Source of the DNA: Oligoflexia bacterium
Lineage (GTDB): Bacteria; Bdellovibrionota; Bacteriovoracia; Bacteriovoracales; Bacteriovoracaceae
Direction: 5' to 3'
NCBI GenBank assembly: GCA_015232355.1
Contig: JADFZW010000004.1
Location: forward strand, 185,596 to 249,595
DNA: 64,000 nt
Shown here: piece after piece, positions 53,499 to 62,462 of the stretch
How positions within the stretch are numbered: position 1 is the stretch's first letter
How the letters are laid out: every line of letters starts with the position of its first letter
The notes under the pieces: model-generated
Seen by the model: only the letters and a program-made list of their open reading frames with translations
The model's database searches: none
What the model was told of the DNA's origin: nothing
Made by a program: the position numbers and the translations under genes

Positions 53499-54509
53499 TC
53501 AATTCTCTTTTCTTATAAGAAATTTTAAAAAGATGATCTTTCTAGACCATATAAATTGATAAAACAAAGTAATCGAAAAAATACCAAAAAGAAAACTGGT
53601 TATATTAAAATACTTATTATTGCTATAATTATAAAAATTAGTTTGACCGCAAAAACTTGCACCAAAAAGTTCAAACTTGCCTGGGTATAAATATGTGATA
53701 GCATCTATATCATCAAAAGAGAGCGCATTTCGATTTGTATTTAACATATAATACATTAAAGATGCATCGGTTGGACTGTGGCCAATTCCTAAAGCATGAC
53801 CGATCTCATGGCCCAAAACTGCTTTTAAATCCTCATCTGAAAGATTTCTGACATAATTGTAATTGCTGGAATTAACAGTATCATTTATAAGAATGATTCC
53901 ACTTTGAATATTTTTTGAATCATTTTCTATTAGCGGTACTGCTACAGCAAGACTGCCACTACCTGCTGGAAACATTTCGCTATTAGTACTACAAACTATT
54001 AATATCGATGAGTAAAATTTAGGATTAGCAAATACTGGGTTTAAAACACATCCATATGAATCACTACTCTCTTTGGTGTTAATCATATTTTGTGAATTAA
54101 CCCAATTTTTGTCGTTTGAATAAAAAATATGATCATTCATCCAGAGGTATTTTCCATTGCTTCTACTATCTCCATTAACTTCACTTAGTAAGGAAGAAGA
54201 GTTATTGCAAAGAGCGGCCGTCCTTAACGATTGATCAACATCTTCAATTCGTCCACTACTTAAAGCTATTCCCTTAGAGGGAACGCTTCCCCAAAATTTA
54301 TCTAACGACTCTTGAACTAAGGTTAGTAAACGAAGATTATCTCTTGCTATATTAACACAAGCGATACTGGCCACATTTACCGCAACATGATCTGTTGTAA
54401 AAACCGCTTCGACATTATTATTTAAAGTAAAAGAATATGTATTGTTTGAAAAAAATATAGCAATTAAAGCAACAAAAGAAAAAGAAAAAGTTACAAATAA
54501 TATTTTCAT
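53499..54509 (-). CDS. Exported zinc metalloprotease, matrixin-like (M10), with C-terminal membrane helix
   Basis: A 336-aa protein. A signal peptide is followed by a ~250-residue domain with HEIGHALGIGHS at ~247-258 (the metzincin HExxHxxGxxH zinc site), the Met-turn in SLMYYML and then DDIDAITYLYPG. This end is typical of matrixins. A C-terminal hydrophobic segment (~308-325) followed by basic residues would anchor it. Eight or so cysteines may need the disulfide handling of the dsbD gene 7 bp downstream. It is 18 bp after the outer-membrane protein gene. Confidence 0.82.
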   Translation of the reverse strand: MKILFVTFSFSFVALIAIFFSNNTYSFTLNNNVEAVFTTDHVAVNVASIACVNIARDNLRLLTLVQESLDKFWGSVPSKGIALSSGRIEDVDQSLRTAALCNNSSSLLSEVNGDSRSNGKYLWMNDHIFYSNDKNWVNSQNMINTKESSDSYGCVLNPVFANPKFYSSILIVCSTNSEMFPAGSGSLAVAVPLIENDSKNIQSGIILINDTVNSSNYNYVRNLSDEDLKAVLGHEIGHALGIGHSPTDASLMYYMLNTNRNALSFDDIDAITYLYPGKFELFGASFCGQTNFYNYSNNKYFNITSFLFGIFSITLFYQFIWSRKIIFLKFLIRKEN

Positions 54510-54527
54510 AAATAATCAGTCTTTAAG

Positions 54528-55322
54528 TTATTTTATTAAATGGTTAAAATAGTAAGTTATCGACATTGCATAGTTATACTGTTTGGATACCTCTCTATTT
54601 AATGAAAGAATATAAACATCCAAATCTGCTGATAGAAATGATAAAATCCTATATCCAACACCCATATCAAGAGAAGAATTAATTGAAACTTTAGAGTACT
54701 TTGGGACATAGAAAGTACTTGTACTTCCACCATTTCTTAAATCTTCAGTCTCTCCATCTCCTGAAACATTATAGAAAAAAAATCCAGCTCCCAATTTACA
54801 TTGTAAATTATCGACAACAAAATACCCAAAGTCAAAAGAAGTAAAAGATATAAATTGTTTTGTGTGTGTATCACCATTATGATCAGGATAAACTAAAGTA
54901 TATGAAGGATTAAAACTCCACTTTTTTGTTTCTCCAAATCCCAAATTATACCCAAACTTAATGAAAGGATTCCATGCAAAAGTGTTTTTCTTTCCACCAT
55001 AATTTATTTGAACAGCGTTTGCATAATGGGTAAGATTGCCTACTGCTACAGACATTTTGCTTAAAATTTTTATAAATCTACTTTGTTGTTGCAAAGGTTG
55101 ATCTTCAGTTTGAACGATAGGAGTTGGCATAGGAGTAGCGACAGGAGAAGGAGAAGGAGAAGGAGAAGGAGAAGGAGTCGGAATGGGAGAAGTATCTGGA
55201 ATCGCAGTAGCAGTTAAAGGACCTTCCGAGTTAGAATAGACATTACAAAAAATATTGGCCAAACTTAACATGCATAAAATGAATAGTAGTAATAATAATT
55301 TATTTAATTTCAATTTTTTCAC
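54528..55322 (-). CDS. Outer-membrane beta-barrel-like protein with Pro/Ser linker
   Basis: A 264-aa protein. A signal peptide (LLLLLFILCMLSLANIFCN) is followed by a linker of about 40 residues made of Ser-Pro and Thr-Pro repeats. About 180 residues of alternating polar and hydrophobic strands ending in aromatic/hydrophobic residues follow (YGGKKNTFAWNPFIKFGYNLG, YRILSFLSADLDVYILSL, YYFNHLIK). This suits a small outer-membrane barrel with a periplasmic spacer. It is the first gene of the operon with the metalloprotease and dsbD. Confidence 0.65.
   Translation of the reverse strand: MKKLKLNKLLLLLFILCMLSLANIFCNVYSNSEGPLTATAIPDTSPIPTPSPSPSPSPSPVATPMPTPIVQTEDQPLQQQSRFIKILSKMSVAVGNLTHYANAVQINYGGKKNTFAWNPFIKFGYNLGFGETKKWSFNPSYTLVYPDHNGDTHTKQFISFTSFDFGYFVVDNLQCKLGAGFFFYNVSGDGETEDLRNGGSTSTFYVPKYSKVSINSSLDMGVGYRILSFLSADLDVYILSLNREVSKQYNYAMSITYYFNHLIK
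55144..55177. repeat. 6-bp in-frame tandem repeat in the outer-membrane protein gene
   Basis: Five or more GGAGAA units (plus strand) encode Ser-Pro dipeptides in the linker, so copy changes would alter spacer length only. Confidence 0.85.
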
Positions 55323-55480
55323 AAATTTTGTTACTTATATTGGTTATGCTGTTTATAAAATTTATAATAATAATTACATTTACTATGATATTGATAAATA
55401 CTAGCAAACGGCAAATAAAAAGTAATCTATGTCTATAAAATACTATTAAATATCTTCTCAGAATGAATACCGGAGTAAAT

Positions 55481-56677
55481 ATGTTTACAGAAATTGATAA
55501 TAATCTCTCTTGTAATATCCCTCATATTCCACCAGAACTAATACCATCTGATCCAAGATTTGGTGCTGGACCATCACTAATTCCCAAAAAACATATGGAA
55601 TCATTATTAAAATGCAATCGAGACTTAATCGGTACAAGTCATAGGCAAACAAATTTTAAAAACATGCTTAAAGAAATTTTCGAAGATATACGCGCATACT
55701 TAAATCTACCCTCGGAATACACAATCTTACTAGGAAATGGAGGCAGTACTATGCTCTTCAATATGATTCCTTTAAGTCTTGTTAACGATAGTTCCCTTCA
55801 TCTAGTATGTGGAGAATTTTCTAATCGATGGTATAGATACTCTGCTGAAACACCAAATATAAATGCAGAAAAAATTGATATTGATACTGATATTGATATT
55901 GATATTGATATTGATATTGATATTTATGATCTGCTGGCCATAACTCAAGTTGAAACTTCGACAGGAATTGAAATCAAAAAAATTCCATCAAAACTTTCAA
56001 AATCAACAAAACAATTAGTGGCCATCGACGCTACTTCTAGTGCAGGAGTTATCCCCTGTGATTTTAGTGAAGTTGATCTCTATTTCTTTTCTCTTCAAAA
56101 AATATTTTCTAGCGATGGCGGTACTTGGATTGCAATACTATCTCCCACCGCTATTGAAAGAATAAAACAAAATGAAAATGAACTTAATAAAAAAAGATTT
56201 GTTCCGCATTTTTTGCGTTGGAGTGAATATTTAAAAAATAATGAGAAACTTGAAACTTTTAATACCCCTTCAATTATTACACTGAAACTATTTCAACAAC
56301 AATTAAACACTTTAAAAACTATCGGGGCCAGCAAGGTACTTCTTGATTGCGAACAGAAAGCAAAATATATTTATGAGTGGGCCAATAGTAAAAGTTATCT
56401 CTCCCCTTTGGTAAAAAATCCCCAACTTCAGGCGAGAACGGTAGCTACTATCAAACTAGCAGAACAATTCTCGGCAAAAAAATTAACTGCATATCTAAGA
56501 GAAAAAGGGTTAGTTTATGGAATAGAGGGACATCGAAGTGTTGCTGATAAAATAAATCACCTGCGAATATCCTTATTTCCTTCAATTGATTTTGATGATT
56601 TAAAACGTCTAACTCAACTACTTGATTACTTAATCAACTATTCTACAACAATAAAATCTACAATAAAACAAAAGTAG
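55481..56677 (+). CDS. serC: Phosphoserine aminotransferase-like protein (SerC family)
   Basis: 398 aa from ATG 55481, which has GGAG 6 nt upstream; the in-frame ATG at 55463 has none. This PLP enzyme makes phosphoserine from 3-phosphohydroxypyruvate. DPRFGAGPSLIPKKHM matches the opening of the actinobacterial-type SerC branch. GTSHRQTNFKNML, LGNGGSTMLFNMI and the PLP-lysine region FFSLQKIFSSDGGTW (Lys ~206) follow. The insertion IDIDIDIDIDI at ~133-148 is encoded by a 6-bp tandem repeat. The adjacent genes are unrelated. Confidence 0.85.
   Translation: MFTEIDNNLSCNIPHIPPELIPSDPRFGAGPSLIPKKHMESLLKCNRDLIGTSHRQTNFKNMLKEIFEDIRAYLNLPSEYTILLGNGGSTMLFNMIPLSLVNDSSLHLVCGEFSNRWYRYSAETPNINAEKIDIDTDIDIDIDIDIDIYDLLAITQVETSTGIEIKKIPSKLSKSTKQLVAIDATSSAGVIPCDFSEVDLYFFSLQKIFSSDGGTWIAILSPTAIERIKQNENELNKKRFVPHFLRWSEYLKNNEKLETFNTPSIITLKLFQQQLNTLKTIGASKVLLDCEQKAKYIYEWANSKSYLSPLVKNPQLQARTVATIKLAEQFSAKKLTAYLREKGLVYGIEGHRSVADKINHLRISLFPSIDFDDLKRLTQLLDYLINYSTTIKSTIKQK
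55875..55924. repeat. 6-bp in-frame tandem repeat in serC
   Basis: About seven to eight GATATT units with one variant (GATACT) encode an Asp-Ile repeat. It lies on a surface loop region by position, inferred from the SerC fold. Confidence 0.92.
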
Positions 56678-57052
56678 GCATTCTATCTCTTTCAAATCAA
56701 AAGAATTATATTAAATCTATTTTAATAATTACTAATTTTTATTTATCAAAATTCAATTTGTTATCCAAAACTGTTAATAATTTGGGGCATCTTTGACTCG
56801 TAAATTATATCAGTGTTACACTTTCCTTTATGTAATACTTGATATTTATTTGAGTTAAAAATGAGTTAGAAAAAGTTATTTTTGATTTATTTGTATGATA
56901 GCTGATTAGTAAAAATTAATTGCTGTACGTATCTTCAAATTATTATCTCCTCCTGCTCATCATCATTCATTATCTTAAATAATCTAAGAACTCTTTTCCA
57001 TTCATTACTTATTGTCATATGGAATTGAATGTACAAAATTCAGGAGGATTGT
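56678..57052. other. Intergenic region between serC and the lipoprotein gene
   Basis: 375 bp, AT-rich. A TTGACT near 56793 could be a -35 element, but no good -10 is at the right spacing. AGGAGG at 57042-57047 serves the lipoprotein gene. No RNA gene or ORF stands out. Confidence 0.4.
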
Positions 57053-58051
57053 ATGTTAAGTATCTTAAAATCAAAACTAATTTCCATGCTACTATCAACA
57101 CTATTTCTTCTTACACTAGTAACACTTTTTGGATGTAATCCATTAACCGAATTGTATAAAGAAATAAAACAATATGGCTATATCGCATATCCTACTCCAC
57201 TTCAATATGCAGGACCTGGAACTATGATTGGTGGTTCACCTAAAGCACTTAATCTTATCGCTGCTCCCGAAACATGCTTTCCAGATTCTATTAATGGAGT
57301 TCCTACTAATCTACGCAAAACTGATTTAACTACATTACCAAGAAAATCCTATAAGTTTAGTGTAGGTGGAAATCTTAAATTTAAATTGCTTAATTTTTTA
57401 AATACCGGAAATCCAGTGTTGAATGCCTCTGTTGGTTTTGGAATTGTAAAGACTATGGAATTAGTTATGTCCGGAGTTAGTATTGAATATTTGGATTCAA
57501 TAAAAATTAGCGAGTATTATCCTAAGATGTCTGATATATGTAAACAATATTTAAACTATGTAGGTTTTATTATTCAAGCAATAAGAGTGGAAAAATTATC
57601 CTTCCAATTTAGAACCGCCACCAATGCCTTACTGCAACTCTCAGTGGAAAATATTAAAGACATAGTAGACATTGGCGCTGGAGTTGAATTCTCAATCGAT
57701 AATAGTGTGACCTTAAATATTACTACACCAAAATATATTGGTTATCAATTAGGTGAGTTACGCCAAAAGAATAACGGTCTAGTATTATATCGTGCTAATA
57801 AAATTAGATTTAATAAATTTGTATTTGTAGCTATCAATGTTTTTCATGATAAATCTAATGATAAAAATGTAAATAACAAAATGATTGATGATACTGAAAA
57901 TTCCAATCAAATAGAGGAAAAAGCAATAGAAGGAGCAGTAGTAAGTAGTAATCTTGAAAATCTTCTTGCAGGTGAATTAAAGGAATTGATAGAAAGCGAT
58001 CTACTTGAGAAAAATGCAGTTTACGCAAATCCAGCTCACAAAAAACAATAA
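57053..58051 (+). CDS. Lipoprotein of unknown function
   Basis: 332 aa from ATG 57053, 5 nt after AGGAGG; an ATG at 57029 in frame has no site. A signal peptide with lipobox LVTLFG|C places the lipid Cys at ~28. The body is beta-rich with two further cysteines and no recognised domain. A charged Asn/Glu-rich region precedes the C-terminus. It is convergent with the nuclease gene, 13 bp apart. Confidence 0.7.
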   Translation: MLSILKSKLISMLLSTLFLLTLVTLFGCNPLTELYKEIKQYGYIAYPTPLQYAGPGTMIGGSPKALNLIAAPETCFPDSINGVPTNLRKTDLTTLPRKSYKFSVGGNLKFKLLNFLNTGNPVLNASVGFGIVKTMELVMSGVSIEYLDSIKISEYYPKMSDICKQYLNYVGFIIQAIRVEKLSFQFRTATNALLQLSVENIKDIVDIGAGVEFSIDNSVTLNITTPKYIGYQLGELRQKNNGLVLYRANKIRFNKFVFVAINVFHDKSNDKNVNNKMIDDTENSNQIEEKAIEGAVVSSNLENLLAGELKELIESDLLEKNAVYANPAHKKQ

Positions 58052-58064
58052 CTATTTTTGTTAC

Positions 58065-58658
58065 CTATTTTTTTCTTTTTATTTTGCGATACTTGTATGG
58101 CACCATCAAACCACTACTACTCCACACTCCCTTTCCTCCAATATATGCACTAAAATATCCTCTTACATATCTCATTTTCTCCTCTAAACTCTCAAACTGA
58201 GCAAATGTGTATAAAACAGCATAACCATCTTCAACTATTTGCAGATTAATATCACCTAGTTTTTCAACCTTATTATTTTCTCTCTTTTTATCGTTCCATA
58301 TCCATATACGAATAACATATCGACCATACTTATCTTTTTCGATAATTTTTATTTTTATAAATTTCCCTTCTATTTTTTGCTTTAAATATTTATATGCTAA
58401 CTCCCCGACTGGAACATTATCTTTACCCACTGACCTTTGTTTCATCTCTGGAGCATCTATATATGCCAATCTCCCATAATATTTTTTATCAAAAATTATT
58501 GTATCGCCATCAAGAACTTTTGAACAAAATACAATTAATTTTTTATTATTAAAGACAAATGAGATAAGTCCAATATTATCTGGTAATAGTAAAAATAGAG
58601 GACAACAGATGATAAGATAAAGAAAGAGATTAAAGACTATATTCATGCTTGCCTTCAT
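58065..58658 (-). CDS. Exported thermonuclease (SNase)-family nuclease
   Basis: About 197 aa from ATG 58658 (58646 with GAAGG upstream is equally possible). The longer ORF to 58742 would overlap tgt and lacks support. A hydrophobic signal (NLFLYLIICCPLFLLL) is followed by the SNase fold. The catalytic-site pattern VLDGDTI, GRLAYIDAPE and KDKYGRYVIRIWI (Asp, Arg, Glu and Arg positions) is present. VPVGELAYKYLK is also typical. It would cut nucleic acids in the periplasm or outside. Divergent from tgt. Confidence 0.85.
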   Translation of the reverse strand: MKASMNIVFNLFLYLIICCPLFLLLPDNIGLISFVFNNKKLIVFCSKVLDGDTIIFDKKYYGRLAYIDAPEMKQRSVGKDNVPVGELAYKYLKQKIEGKFIKIKIIEKDKYGRYVIRIWIWNDKKRENNKVEKLGDINLQIVEDGYAVLYTFAQFESLEEKMRYVRGYFSAYIGGKGVWSSSGLMVPYKYRKIKRKK

Positions 58659-58683
58659 ATGATTTCTCTTATATACAAAAGTT

Positions 58684-59871
58684 ATGAAAGAAAACATTAC
58701 AAACAATAACAATATTACAAAAGAAGTAAACCAACACTTCAAATTCGAACTAGTTCATATTGATAAAAAAACTGGGGCCAGAGCAGGAGAAATTACTACT
58801 CCTCATGGAATAATTAAAACTCCAGTCTTTATGCCAGTAGGAACTCATGGCGCAGTTAAAGCTCAATCTCCACGCGAACTCTTAGAAATGCAAATCGGAA
58901 TTATTCTCGCCAACACCTATCACTTACATCTATCTCCTGGTTCTGATCTAATTGCCAAAGCATCCGGACTTCATAAATTTATCAATTGGCCAAATGCCAT
59001 TCTTACAGACTCTGGTGGCTTTCAAGTATTCTCCCTTAAAGATAAAAAAATAGATGAAAATGGCGTCTCCTTCGCAGGCCTTAAAGGAAAAAAGATTCTA
59101 CTTACTCCCGAAGAATCCATCCGTGTTCAACAAAATCTGGGAGCAGATATTATGATGGCCTTTGATGAATGTATTCCTTATCCCGCTACTATAGAGTACA
59201 CTAAAAAATCTATTGCTCGCACTCATCGATGGCTCTCTCGCTGTATTGATAGTTGGAAAAATCCAAAACAAGCACTCTTTGGAATTATTCAAGGATCAAC
59301 TCATGCAGAGACAAGAAAAATTTGTGTTGAAGAGGTTGCTAAGTTTAATCTTCCCGGCCTTGCAATTGGTGGCGTTTCTGTAGGTGAAGGGCCAGAGCTA
59401 ATGGAAGAGATTGTAAGTATAACGGCGCCACTAATGCCTAAAGATAAACCTCGCTATGTAATGGGTGTAGGTAATCCAGAAGATCTCTTGATGATTTGGG
59501 AAAATGGTATCGATATGTCTGATTGTATTATACCCACCAAATTTGCTCGCGGAGGAACACTTTTTACTAACAGAGGAAAAATTCGCATCAATCACAGAAA
59601 TTATCGTCATGATTTCTATCCAATTGAGCCAAACTGTAAATGTTATTGTTGCTCAAATTTTTCTCGTTCCTATATCAAACATCTATTTGATTCAAACGAA
59701 ATTTTAGGAACTATCTTGGCCACTACTCATAACATTGCCTTCTACCACAATCTGGCACAAGCTGCACGCAATGCTATTTTAAATGATAAATTTTTAGAAT
59801 TTAAGAGAGAATTTTTAAGTAACTACCGTGTAGTAAAATCTACTGATGACGAAAATGATGGGGAAAATTAG
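58684..59871 (+). CDS. tgt: Queuine tRNA-ribosyltransferase Tgt
   Basis: A 395-aa enzyme inserting preQ1/queuine at tRNA position 34. PVFMPVGTHGAVKA, LANTYHLHL, LTDSGGFQVFSL with the catalytic Asp region and MAFDECIPYP are present. The zinc site is CKCYCC and the later His in TTHNIAFYHNL. The N-terminus carries a short Asn-rich tail. The C-terminal coding end overlaps the convergent glycerophosphodiesterase gene by 32 nt. Confidence 0.95.
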   Translation: MKENITNNNNITKEVNQHFKFELVHIDKKTGARAGEITTPHGIIKTPVFMPVGTHGAVKAQSPRELLEMQIGIILANTYHLHLSPGSDLIAKASGLHKFINWPNAILTDSGGFQVFSLKDKKIDENGVSFAGLKGKKILLTPEESIRVQQNLGADIMMAFDECIPYPATIEYTKKSIARTHRWLSRCIDSWKNPKQALFGIIQGSTHAETRKICVEEVAKFNLPGLAIGGVSVGEGPELMEEIVSITAPLMPKDKPRYVMGVGNPEDLLMIWENGIDMSDCIIPTKFARGGTLFTNRGKIRINHRNYRHDFYPIEPNCKCYCCSNFSRSYIKHLFDSNEILGTILATTHNIAFYHNLAQAARNAILNDKFLEFKREFLSNYRVVKSTDDENDGEN

Positions 59872-60701
59872 TAGTATAAAAATCAACACCTATCTTTTGC
59901 ATCTCTTTAGCATTCTCTAAGGTATCATCCTTAGCATAACTCCAAATACTCACTTGCAGTCCTGCCGCTTTTATCTTTTCTATCCAACTCTTTTTTATGG
60001 CCATAGTATACTCTAAATCTATACCATCAACTTTTGATTCTATTGCACTCTTAATTACACTTTCCAATTCCTTATGATCTCTAGCATATATCCAATTTCC
60101 TGGGTATGAAACAAAAGTAGTAATGAAAAAATAGTTGTATTTAGGAGCAATTTTTTTTAATTTTTTTATTATTCCATGATCAAAGCTTATAAAAACAATT
60201 TTTTCCTCTTTAATTTTTTCATCATTTAATATCTTTAATAATGGTTCAACAATTTTCTCATCCGCCCCTTCATTATTATCTCCACTTTTTATTTCAATAA
60301 ACAATTTTTTACCATTGGGAATGCTCTTTAATACATCTCTTAATAAAGGAATTTTTACTCCTTTCCACTTGCTCTCCTTCCAACTGCCAACATCCAAATT
60401 TTTCAGATCATTCCAATTGGTATTCTTAACTAATAAATCAACACTGTTTCCTGTTGTCCTTTTAGTTGAATCATCATGCATAAGAATTATCTGACCATCT
60501 TTGGTTAACATCACATCACATTCGGCCGCTACAGCTCCTTGTTCCCATGCTAACTTCAATGATTCTAATGTATTTTCTGGTGCATCTTCTGAAGCACCTC
60601 TATGCCCTACTATTTGCATATTTGTACTTGCAGTTGTAATTTCAGTAAACGTAAATAATACACTCAAACTTACGATCATAGCAAAAAAAAAAAATTTTCA
60701 T
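59840..60701 (-). CDS. Exported glycerophosphodiester phosphodiesterase, start interrupted by T12 tract
   Basis: The enzyme domain runs in frame from ATG 60679 (279 aa). MQIVGHRGASEDAPENT and AECDVMLTKDGQIILMHDD are the GDPD active-site motifs, with the His/Glu residues intact. It converts glycerophosphodiesters to glycerol-3-phosphate. The best initiation site is the ATG at 60701, 7 nt after GAAGG. The coding sequence from it, ATG AAAA T12 GCT, is one base too long to join the enzyme frame: with 11 Ts it would encode MKIFFFAMIVSLSVLF, a good signal peptide. As written, that frame stops after 19 codons and only the shorter start at 60679 is in frame. It lies 3 bp after the exported RNB gene. 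Confidence 0.8.
60683..60694. repeat. A12/T12 homopolymer at the start of the GDPD gene
   Basis: Twelve A on the plus strand (T on the coding strand), 5-16 bases after the likely start codon. Length changes of 1 nt would switch the frame between a full signal peptide plus enzyme and a truncated 19-codon product. Confidence 0.9.
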
Positions 60702-60704
60702 ATT

Positions 60705-62462
60705 TTAACCTTCACTCTGTATAGCAATTCTCACTCTATCATTTTCGGGATCAACATTTAATAAATTTATATTTACTTTATCACCAATTTTAAACTTCTG
60801 TTGTACAGAGCTCTGTTGTTTAAAGTTTTGTTGTTGCTTTCGATTATTTTTTTGTTTACCTATATTCATACCCTCAATATCTTTAAATTTAAATCTATAT
60901 TGAAATGGAAAATTATCAAAAACAACATTAACATTGTCTGGTCCTACAGAGTATACTCTGGCCGTAAGTATTTTGCTCTCATTATTTTTTAAAATAAGAT
61001 TATGAGCAAAATGATCAATCTCACGTTTAATACTTTTTTCTTTATCTGCAGACATATTTACATTTTTTGCCAATTGTTTTAATGCTCCTTTTTCCTGATA
61101 TGGGGGTTCTTTACCTTGTAGCAATGCTTTCACTATACGATGAATTACAATATCTGAGTATCTTCTCATGGGAGCAGTAAATTGATCATAACAATTTATT
61201 TTAAGGCCATCATGAAAAGTGTTTTCATCAGAGTATTCGGCCCTTCCATTAACAGATAAAACCTGAGAGACTAAAATTTTATCCATCTCTGAATTTTCAA
61301 TATCAAGTTTTGAAACATACTCAGAAAGTTTTTGAATAATATTTTCACGATTCATTTTTTTTATTTCCACACATAAAGCATTTACTCTCTCTTGATTTTT
61401 ATCAAGATTAATTAATTTTTCACACAATTCTACAAATCTTTCTATCTCTGGTGAACTTTGCGCTCGATGGAGTGATTTGAATTTTTTATCATGAATAAAC
61501 TCACCTACAGCATTGTTTACCATAATAGAAATCTGTGCATTCCACTCCTCTGTTTGATAATGATCATTCATCACAATATTCCATACTGAACCTTTATCTA
61601 AAGGATTATTCTTTTTTACTAATCTCATTTCTTTCCCAGTAAATGGAATACTTCCTCTCTTCTTGGACAAAGCAATTCTTTTTTCACCTACCTCTTTAAG
61701 TGCAACTAGTGCTGAGGTATATTCTTTATTGGCGAGATCACCACTTTGTTTATTATCAAAAAATTCCTGAACAGCTCTATAACTTGTCTTTTTATGAGAT
61801 TTAACCATTGCATAGGTAAATTTTTGTTTTATTTTATTCCCATCTTTATCTAAAGTTATAATTGCAACCAATGCTCTTCGTGGTTCTCCTTCATTAATAG
61901 AAGTAAGTCCTTCACTAAGTTCTCTAGGTAACATTGGAAAACTTTTATGAGGTAAATATGTAGTGCTTAATTTTGATTTTGCCTGACGATCTAATTCAGT
62001 ATTTTCTTCTACAAAGTAGGATGCGTCCGCAATAGCATAATAAACTTTATAACCACCATTTCGTGTTTTTTTAAGATAGAGTGCCTGGTCTAAATCTTTA
62101 GAGTCATCTCCATCCATAGTTATTAATGGAATATGTTGTAAATCTTTTAGCTTCTCACTATTGCCCTCTGATAACATATTTTTTTCTTTAACTTGAATTT
62201 CATTCATAATTTGTTCATTCGATCCACTATTTTCTGATAAATTTTTTGATTGATTCTTTAATGATTCTTGACTCTTTTTATTCCCTCTTTTCATCACCCC
62301 TTTTGCAATCTTTTCAATTTTCTCTACAATCTGATCTTCGGGATCATTAATAATGGCCAACAATTGCTCTTTTGCAAGCACAGATCCTGTTTTAGCAAAC
62401 AAAACAAGAATTGAGATTGATACTAGAAACCATATTTTTATCGATTTTTTAATTGGCACCAT
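60705..62462 (-). CDS. Exported RNB-family (RNase II/R-like) exoribonuclease
   Basis: A 585-aa protein. A clear signal peptide: positive start IKKSIK, hydrophobic WFLVSISILVLFAKTG, and VLAK cleavage-like site at ~30. A ~75-residue charged linker follows. The RNB catalytic domain begins ITMDGDDSKDLDQAL, matching the RNase II/R Asp cluster with the fourth position Gln rather than Asp. Then come YYAIADASYFV, YLPHKSFPMLPRELS, INCYDQFTAPMRRYSDIVIHR and the S1-like tail FKIGDKVNINLLNVDPENDRVRIAI. Cold-shock domains found in cytoplasmic RNase II/R are absent. RNB enzymes are normally cytoplasmic, so export is the notable point. Downstream GDPD gene 3 bp away. SD AGGGGAGA directly follows a palindrome. 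Confidence 0.88.
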   Translation of the reverse strand: MVPIKKSIKIWFLVSISILVLFAKTGSVLAKEQLLAIINDPEDQIVEKIEKIAKGVMKRGNKKSQESLKNQSKNLSENSGSNEQIMNEIQVKEKNMLSEGNSEKLKDLQHIPLITMDGDDSKDLDQALYLKKTRNGGYKVYYAIADASYFVEENTELDRQAKSKLSTTYLPHKSFPMLPRELSEGLTSINEGEPRRALVAIITLDKDGNKIKQKFTYAMVKSHKKTSYRAVQEFFDNKQSGDLANKEYTSALVALKEVGEKRIALSKKRGSIPFTGKEMRLVKKNNPLDKGSVWNIVMNDHYQTEEWNAQISIMVNNAVGEFIHDKKFKSLHRAQSSPEIERFVELCEKLINLDKNQERVNALCVEIKKMNRENIIQKLSEYVSKLDIENSEMDKILVSQVLSVNGRAEYSDENTFHDGLKINCYDQFTAPMRRYSDIVIHRIVKALLQGKEPPYQEKGALKQLAKNVNMSADKEKSIKREIDHFAHNLILKNNESKILTARVYSVGPDNVNVVFDNFPFQYRFKFKDIEGMNIGKQKNNRKQQQNFKQQSSVQQKFKIGDKVNINLLNVDPENDRVRIAIQSEG

